From: Clostridiales bacterium
GTDB taxonomy: Bacteria; Bacillota; Clostridia; Oscillospirales; Acutalibacteraceae
Direction of reading: 5' to 3'
Assembly (NCBI GenBank): GCA_018364155.1
Contig: JAGZMM010000005.1
Location: 124,001 to 188,000, forward strand
DNA length: 64,000 nucleotides
The notes beneath the pieces were generated by a model, which saw nothing but the letters and a program-made list of their open reading frames with translations, searched no databases and was not told where the DNA came from. Position numbers and translations under genes: made by a program. The stretch's first letter is position 1. Each line of letters begins with the position of its first letter. Positions 59,176-64,000 of the stretch are shown here, piece after piece.

Positions 59176-59943
59176 TTATTTGCTTGCTGCTTCCACGATT
59201 TTTGCAAAGTCCGGCGCCTTCAAGGACGCGCCGCCGATGAGGCCGCCGTCCACGTCCGGCTTCGCCAGAAGCTCGGCTGCGTTGCCCGCGTTCATAGAGC
59301 CGCCGTACTGGATGGTCAGGGCGTTTGCCGCGTCGGCGCCGTAAAGAGCCGCCACCGTGGCACGAATGGAGGCGCAGACCTCGTTTGCCTGGTCGGCAGT
59401 GGCGGTGCGTCCGGTGCCGATGGCCCAGACCGGTTCATAGGCGATGATAATCCGGGAAAGCTCGTCCTTGGATACGCCGCCCAGCGCAATCTTCGTCTGC
59501 ATGGCGACCAGCTCCGCTGTAATGCCTTGCTCGCGCTGCTCCAGGTACTCGCCTACGCACAAAATAACGGTAAGGCCCGCATCCAGCGCCGCGCGTACCC
59601 GCTTGTTGACGGTTACGTCAGTGTCGCCGAAATAGGTGCGGCGTTCGCTGTGGCCGATGATGACGTATTCGACGCCCATTTCTTTGAGGGTAAAGGCAGA
59701 GATTTCACCAGTGAAGGCGCCGGACTTTTCCCAGTGGCAGTTCTGCGCGCCTACGGAAATATTGCTTCCCTTGGCCGCCTCCAGCGCCGCGCACAGGTCC
59801 ACAAACGGGACGCACACAATCACGCCGCAGTCCGCGTTTGCCACCAACGGCTTCATTTCGTTGATCAGCGCCGTGGTCTCGGCGGGGGTTTTGTTCATTT
59901 TCCAGTTGCCGGCGATGACCGCCTTGCGAAGGGTCTTGTTCAT
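59176..59943 (-). CDS. tpiA: Triosephosphate isomerase
   Basis: A 255-residue TIM barrel that interconverts dihydroxyacetone phosphate and glyceraldehyde 3-phosphate. The substrate Lys is in IAGNWKMNKT, the acid His in IGHSERR, and catalytic Glu in AYEPVWAIGTGR; the phosphate loop is QYGGSMNAGN. Start ATG 59943. It lies 37 bases before gpmI and 23 bases after the zinc-ribbon gene. Confidence 0.98.
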   Translation of the reverse strand: MNKTLRKAVIAGNWKMNKTPAETTALINEMKPLVANADCGVIVCVPFVDLCAALEAAKGSNISVGAQNCHWEKSGAFTGEISAFTLKEMGVEYVIIGHSERRTYFGDTDVTVNKRVRAALDAGLTVILCVGEYLEQREQGITAELVAMQTKIALGGVSKDELSRIIIAYEPVWAIGTGRTATADQANEVCASIRATVAALYGADAANALTIQYGGSMNAGNAAELLAKPDVDGGLIGGASLKAPDFAKIVEAASK

Positions 59944-59966
59944 GATATTTGCTCCTTTGCCAAAAG

Positions 59967-60290
59967 TTATTCGTGTTCCTGGGAAGGCTCGGCAGGACCG
60001 GTCAGCTCCTCCACCAGCGATACGCTTTTGCGGTATTCACCGTAAGGGACGAAGAACCGGTAGGTTTCCATGGCCGTCCCCACATATAAGGTGACAGCCG
60101 CGCCTAGATTGCCGAACTTTTCATACGGAATGTGGTTTTCTTTTAAAATGGATTCCACGCCGAAAGCGATCGCCGGTTCAAAAACGCCCAGCAAAACCGG
60201 GTCGTTTGCCTGCGGCTCGCGTAAACTGCGGCTGCCGCATTGGGGGCATTCCTGCTCGCACAGGAGCTGACAGTCTCTGCAATAGAGCAT
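59967..60290 (-). CDS. Small zinc-ribbon protein with DUF2007-like domain
   Basis: A 107-residue protein. Residues 1-25 form a zinc ribbon (MLYCRDCQLLCEQECPQCGS). The rest (VLLGVFEPAIAFGVESILKE, then VTLYVGTAMETYRFFVPYGE) looks like the DUF2007/putative signal-transducing alpha-beta domain. Start ATG 60290 behind GGAGGAAG. It is inserted between pgk and tpiA, where no glycolytic enzyme is missing. The role is unknown; a regulatory or moonlighting partner is speculation. Confidence 0.8.
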   Translation of the reverse strand: MLYCRDCQLLCEQECPQCGSRSLREPQANDPVLLGVFEPAIAFGVESILKENHIPYEKFGNLGAAVTLYVGTAMETYRFFVPYGEYRKSVSLVEELTGPAEPSQEHE

Positions 60291-60340
60291 GACGCTTCCT
60301 CCTTTGCCGCATCGAAAGACGCGCGGCGCTGCAACGGGTG

Positions 60341-60380
60341 AAACAGGCGGGAAAGATGACTCTCCCGCCTGTTTTTTCTG
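60341..60380. terminator. Hairpin between pgk and the zinc-ribbon gene
   Basis: AAACAGGCGGGA pairs with TCCCGCCTGTTT over a 10-base loop. The T run is strong on plus and weak (TTTCACC) on minus, so for the minus-strand operon it may only attenuate. Confidence 0.6.
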
Positions 60381-60386
60381 CAAAAA

Positions 60387-61583
60387 TTAGTCCTTGTCGT
60401 TGAGGGCCGCGATACCGGGCAGCTCCTTGCCCTCCAGGAATTCCAGAGAAGCGCCGCCGCCGGTGGAAATGTGGGTCATCTTGTCGGCAAAGCCCAGCTT
60501 CTCGATGGCCGCCGCAGAATCGCCGCCGCCGATGATGGACACGGCGCCGCTTTCCGCTACTGCCGTAGCCACTGCGATGGTGCCCGAAGCAAAATTCTTC
60601 CACTCGGATACGCCCATCGGGCCGTTCCACACCACGGTGCCCGCGCCCTTGATGGCGTCGGAGAAGAGCTTTTCGGTCTTCGGGCCGATGTCAAGGCCCA
60701 TCCAGCCGTCCGGAATGTCGTCGGAATCCACCGTCTTAAACTGGGCGTCCTCGGCATACTTGTCCGCGACCCGGTTGTCAACGGGAAGCAGGAAGTTAAC
60801 GCCCTTGTCTTTGGCCTTCTGCAGGGTTTCCTTGGCCAGCTCCAGCTTATCCTCTTCGCAGATGGAGGAGCCGATGCTGTGGCCCTGGGCCTTGAAGAAG
60901 GTATACGCCATACCACCGCCTACGATCAGGGTATCCACCTTTTCGAGAAGGTTATTGATAACGCCGATCTTGTCGGACACCTTCGCGCCGCCTAAAATGG
61001 CCACAAACGGGCGCTTCGGGTTCTCCAGCGCACCGCCCATGATGGTGATCTCCTTCTGGATCAGATAGCCGCAGACCGCCGGCAGGTACTGAGCGACGCC
61101 GGCCGTGGAGGCGTGGGCGCGGTGAGCGGTGCCGAACGCGTCGTTTACATAGATATCTGCCAGAGAAGCGAGCTCCTTGGCAAAAGCGGGGTCGTTCTTA
61201 GTTTCTTCTTTATGGAAGCGGACGTTCTCGATGAGCATAGCCTCGCCGTCCTTAAGCTCGCTTGCGAGCTTCTTGGCGGACTCGCCCACCACGTCGGACG
61301 CAATCTTGACTTCCTGGCCGAGCACCTTGGAAAGGTACTTCGCTACCGGCGCCAGAGAATACTGCATGTTGAACTCGCCCTTCGGACGGCCCAAATGGGA
61401 GCAGAGGATCACCTTCGCGTTGTGGGAGAGAAGGTACTTGATGGTGGGGAGGGCTTCGGTGATGCGCTTGGGGTCGGCAATGTTGCCCTCGCCGTCGAAC
61501 GGAACGTTAAAGTCACACCGGACCAAAACCCGCTTGCCGGCGACATCGATATCTTCGATGGTCTTTTTGTTGAGAGCTGCCAT
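60387..61583 (-). CDS. pgk: Phosphoglycerate kinase
   Basis: A 398-residue enzyme that makes ATP from 1,3-bisphosphoglycerate. RCDFNVPFDGEGNI and SHLGRPKGEFN in the N-domain bind substrate; GPMGVSEWKNFASGT and IIGGGDSAAAIEKLGF in the C-domain bind nucleotide. Start ATG 61583 gives the family N-terminus; a longer frame exists upstream. It leads the pgk, zinc-ribbon, tpiA, gpmI run. Gap is not in the window. Confidence 0.98.
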   Translation of the reverse strand: MAALNKKTIEDIDVAGKRVLVRCDFNVPFDGEGNIADPKRITEALPTIKYLLSHNAKVILCSHLGRPKGEFNMQYSLAPVAKYLSKVLGQEVKIASDVVGESAKKLASELKDGEAMLIENVRFHKEETKNDPAFAKELASLADIYVNDAFGTAHRAHASTAGVAQYLPAVCGYLIQKEITIMGGALENPKRPFVAILGGAKVSDKIGVINNLLEKVDTLIVGGGMAYTFFKAQGHSIGSSICEEDKLELAKETLQKAKDKGVNFLLPVDNRVADKYAEDAQFKTVDSDDIPDGWMGLDIGPKTEKLFSDAIKGAGTVVWNGPMGVSEWKNFASGTIAVATAVAESGAVSIIGGGDSAAAIEKLGFADKMTHISTGGGASLEFLEGKELPGIAALNDKD

Positions 61584-61641
61584 AGAAAAGAACACCCTTT
61601 CCATATAAAATTCGGTTTGTGAAAAACAAGACAAATTCTAG

Positions 61642-61670
61642 AGGATATTTTATCCCAAAATTTGATGCAA
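61642..61670 (-). promoter_or_regulatory. Promoter of pgk
   Basis: On the minus strand TTGCAT (61665-61670), 17 bases, TATCCT (61642-61647). Confidence 0.6.
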
Positions 61671-61764
61671 TGCAAGGGCGGGCCGAATTTTCATGCATTC
61701 GTGCAGAAATTTAGGGCAAAAGGCCCGCGATTTGTACGAAACCCCTTTCCATTTCGACCGTTTC

Positions 61765-61793
61765 TTGCGGGCCGGTGGCAAATCTGGTATACT
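61765..61793 (+). promoter_or_regulatory. Promoter of the membrane zinc-ribbon gene and mnmA
   Basis: TTGCGG (61765-61770), 17-base spacer, TATACT (61788-61793). Confidence 0.72.
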
Positions 61794-61911
61794 GAGTGCA
61801 GAAAAATGCGAAACACACCTTGCACCACAGCTGCAAAAAAGTAGCCCGGATTTCTTCGGTCCGGCGAAAGCTACATGGACTTGCTAGTATAACGGCAAGG
61901 AGGTGCCGAAA

Positions 61912-62439
61912 ATGACACCATCGGGGAAAAAACGCTGGCATACTGCATGGCGGTGGACGGGAATCGGGTTCTTTTTTGCAGGATTCTTGTCCCTGTGCGC
62001 CGCCGCGGCATTTTGGGTGGACTTTCGAGATTTTTACGGGTATGACCCTTATCGGACTGTGCACCAGGTTTATCTTTATCCGCGGGAATGGGTGGATGTC
62101 TTTTTATATGGCGGGCTTGCTTTGCTTTTCGCAGGGTGCGTGGCCTTTGGCCTGATGCAGCGCTTTCCCGTGCGAAAAGGCGATGCGCCTTGTTATACCC
62201 CGCCCCAGACGGAGCACGCGCATGCTTCCCCGGATGAATATGATTCCGGCGCAATTTCGGCACGCCGGACATTGGAGCAATTCTTCGAAAATGCCGGCTT
62301 CCACGGGGAAGAAGAGCCGCCTGACGCCATTACCAAGGTCATCTGTATCCACTGCCGCAAAGAGTATGACTGGGACTATCCCAAATGTCCCCACTGCGGT
62401 GCGGTCAACGATATATTGCTGCGAAAAAGGAGAGAATGA
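61912..62439 (+). CDS. Two-helix membrane protein with C-terminal zinc ribbon
   Basis: A 175-residue protein I do not recognise. It has hydrophobic helices near residues 17-38 and 64-85, a polar middle, and a C-terminal zinc ribbon VICIHCRKEYDWDYPKCPHC. The two cysteine pairs are spaced 12 residues apart. Start ATG 61912 behind AAGGAGGTG. It is just upstream of mnmA and shares its promoter. The role is unknown. Confidence 0.8.
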   Translation: MTPSGKKRWHTAWRWTGIGFFFAGFLSLCAAAAFWVDFRDFYGYDPYRTVHQVYLYPREWVDVFLYGGLALLFAGCVAFGLMQRFPVRKGDAPCYTPPQTEHAHASPDEYDSGAISARRTLEQFFENAGFHGEEEPPDAITKVICIHCRKEYDWDYPKCPHCGAVNDILLRKRRE

Positions 62440-62442
62440 CGG

Positions 62443-63528
62443 TTGCCAAAGAAAAGAGTGCTGGTAGGAATGAGCGGCGGGGTGGACAGTTCCGCCGCCG
62501 CCGCTTTGCTTTTGGAGCAGGGCTATGAGGTGGTAGGGGCCACGATGGATCTGTTGCCGGACGGGCCGTCCCCCGACCTTGCAGATGCCGAGCGGGTTGC
62601 GGCGGCCTTGGGGATTGAGCACCATGTCCTTCCCCTTCAGAAGGAATTTGCAAAGGAAGTCATAGCTCCCTTTTGCAGCGAATATCTGGCTGGGCGGACG
62701 CCTAACCCCTGCATTTTCTGTAACCGCGCCATCAAGTTCGGCGAGATGGTCAAGGCGGCCGACCGGCTTGGCTGTGATTTGGTTGCTACTGGGCACTACG
62801 CCAGAATCGAATTTGACCACAGCCGAGGCCGCTTTCTTCTCAAGCGGGCCGATACCCGCAAGGACCAAAGCTATGTGCTTTATCATTTGAGTCAGCAGCA
62901 GCTTTCCCGGGTGCTGCTCCCTCTGGCGCCTTATACGAAGGACGAAATCCGAGCCGTTGCCGCCCGGTATGCGCTTCCTGTGGCCCAGAAGGGAGAAAGC
63001 CAAGAAATCTGTTTTGTAAAACATAACGATTATGCATCGTTTGTTACCGCTTATACCGGAAAGGATACCCTGCCGGGCGATTTTGTGGATGAGGAAGGCC
63101 GGGTCATAGGCCGGCACAAGGGGATTCTCCACTATACCATCGGGCAGCGCAAGGGACTCGGGCAAAGCTTCGGGCGGCATATGTACGTGTCTAAAATCGA
63201 CCCGGAGACGAACACGGTTTGCCTGGTGGAATCCGGCCGGGAATACTTTTTTGGCCTGACGGCAACTTGTCTTAACACCGTTGCATTCGATCGGTTTCCC
63301 GCTTCTTTTGAGGCGCAAGCCATGATCCGCTACCAGGCGAAGACGGCGCCTTGCCGGGTAGAGCTCACCGGGGAAGACCGGGCAAAGGTCACCTTTCAGA
63401 CACCTCAGCGGGCGGTGACGCCTGGGCAGTCGGTGGTGTTCTATGAGGGCGACACGGTGTTGGGCGGCGGCGTTATCCATACCGGTATCCCAATGCAAGA
63501 AGAAAACGCGCCGCAGGAACACGTTTGA
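62443..63528 (+). CDS. mnmA: tRNA-specific 2-thiouridylase
   Basis: A 361-residue enzyme that puts sulfur on U34 of tRNAs for Lys, Glu and Gln. PP-loop GMSGGVDSSAAAALL at residues 9-23, catalytic Cys in NPCIFCNRAIKFG, second Cys in SQEICFVKHNDY, and KGILHYTIGQRKGLG as the tRNA-binding block. Start is TTG 62443, 10 bases after AGGAGAG. The sulfur donor could be the cysteine desulfurase at 38589. It follows the membrane zinc-ribbon gene by three bases. Confidence 0.96.
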   Translation: MPKKRVLVGMSGGVDSSAAAALLLEQGYEVVGATMDLLPDGPSPDLADAERVAAALGIEHHVLPLQKEFAKEVIAPFCSEYLAGRTPNPCIFCNRAIKFGEMVKAADRLGCDLVATGHYARIEFDHSRGRFLLKRADTRKDQSYVLYHLSQQQLSRVLLPLAPYTKDEIRAVAARYALPVAQKGESQEICFVKHNDYASFVTAYTGKDTLPGDFVDEEGRVIGRHKGILHYTIGQRKGLGQSFGRHMYVSKIDPETNTVCLVESGREYFFGLTATCLNTVAFDRFPASFEAQAMIRYQAKTAPCRVELTGEDRAKVTFQTPQRAVTPGQSVVFYEGDTVLGGGVIHTGIPMQEENAPQEHV

Positions 63529-63747
63529 GAAATGCTTTTTTGCATCTGCTTAAGGTGCGTTTTGGCCGGAGATCCGCGCATGGTTTCCTAGACATTTCGA
63601 AAAAAGAATGGTTCCCGCGAATCCCGGTCGGTTTCCTTGGACGAGAGAGACCCTGCGATTTCCTTATTTTGAGGGCTGATCGGCCCCGAAGGAAAGCGCA
63701 ACGTCTTGCCTTTCCTTGCGGCGCTTTTTCTCTTTTGTGCGCGGTGC

Positions 63748-63776
63748 TTGACGAAGCGGAAAAAAACCGGTAGTAT
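63748..63776 (+). promoter_or_regulatory. Promoter of the corrinoid protein gene
   Basis: TTGACG (63748-63753), 17-base spacer, TAGTAT (63771-63776). The 63529-63747 stretch shows no gene; a stem AAGGAAAG/CTTTCCTT near 63690-63717 is a weak terminator for mnmA. Confidence 0.75.
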
Positions 63777-63822
63777 GGGGAACAAGAAAAGCGGATAGCT
63801 TGATAGGCAGGAGGAATTCGAT

Positions 63823-64000
63823 ATGGCTATTTTGGACGATCTGAGCGAGCTGCTCCAAAAAGGAAAGGTTAAAAATGTGGTAGCTTTGGTTACCCAGGCG
63901 CTGGAGGAGGGTATCTCCCCGGCGGACATTTTGAATGAAGGCCTGCTCAAGGGTATGGGCGAGGTCGGCGTAAAGTTTAAGAATAACCAGGTGTATGTTC
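63823..64000 (+). CDS. Corrinoid (B12-binding) methyltransferase subunit, 3' truncated by window
   Basis: The first 59 residues (MAILDDLSELLQKGKVKNVV) form the helical cap of a corrinoid protein of the MtbC/MttC kind, which hands a methyl group from methylamines or other donors to a second enzyme. The DxHxxG cobalamin motif lies beyond the window, so the call rests on the cap pattern KVKNVVALVTQALEEGISPA and GMGEVGVKFKNNQVYV. Start ATG 63823 follows AGGAGGA. Confidence 0.85.
   Translation, partial: MAILDDLSELLQKGKVKNVVALVTQALEEGISPADILNEGLLKGMGEVGVKFKNNQVYV

Noticed and set aside
63525..63773. 82-codon frame after mnmA
   Set aside because: Runs through the promoter of the corrinoid gene, no ribosome site, Arg-rich and without a recognisable pattern.

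Overview
The window looks like chromosomal DNA of a gut-type anaerobic clostridium, most likely in or near the Oscillospirales. The signs are an oxygen-sensitive class III ribonucleotide reductase (NrdD/NrdG), a transketolase split into two genes, RecD2, ComFC, YchF, DUF2089 and GGGtGRT-family genes, a corrinoid protein at the right edge, frequent TTG and GTG starts behind strong Shine-Dalgarno sites, and near-consensus sigma-A promoters with 16-18 bp spacers. Most coding sequence is GC-rich. A few islands (6.9-8.6 kb, 12.3-12.7 kb, 20-22 kb, 51.6-51.7 kb) are clearly AT-richer. The genus assignment is inference; there is no rRNA gene here.

Left part (1-19 kb): the end of an RluD-type pseudouridine synthase, a HAD hydrolase, both transketolase subunits, a small ribbon-helix-helix protein, nrdD-nrdG behind a consensus promoter with NrdR-type boxes, then a 1.3 kb stretch without a convincing protein gene but with its own promoter and terminator on the minus strand (7.14-8.44 kb). 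It continues with ychF, a small Xre-type regulator, a NifU-like/GGGtGRT pair, a 1208-residue secreted rhamnogalacturonan lyase (pectin use), and an OmpR-type two-component system.

Middle (19-33.6 kb): a holin-like gene, tRNA-Pro(CGG), a surface protein with a variant sorting signal, and then a self-contained phage-tail locus. A minus-strand Xre repressor faces a plus-strand operon running from a scaffold-like protein through connector/minor-capsid-like proteins, tail tube, a G/GT chaperone pair with a programmed -1 frameshift site, a Com-like zinc finger, tape measure, hub and fibre proteins including a collagen-like fibre. No terminase, portal, major capsid, integrase or replication gene is present, and both flanks are ordinary chromosome. 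This is best read as a domesticated non-contractile tail (F-type tailocin-like) locus, the most interesting protein-coding system here. The orphan 1.27 kb transcript at 7.1-8.4 kb is the most interesting non-coding one.

Right part (33.7-64 kb): a macrolide-type ABC exporter with a Met/Gly-rich external domain, ybaK, mutL and a cysteine desulfurase, a DUF1015 protein, two MATE efflux pumps each with its own MarR regulator and palindromic operator, mreB/mbl, comFC-recD2, a cupin, a DUF2089 three-gene operon, murC facing cca, a parvulin-type foldase, a pgk-tpiA-gpmI glycolytic cluster with a small zinc-ribbon gene inside it, mnmA, and the start of a corrinoid protein gene. Several gene pairs share bidirectional terminators that reach into coding sequence, so the chromosome here is tightly packed.
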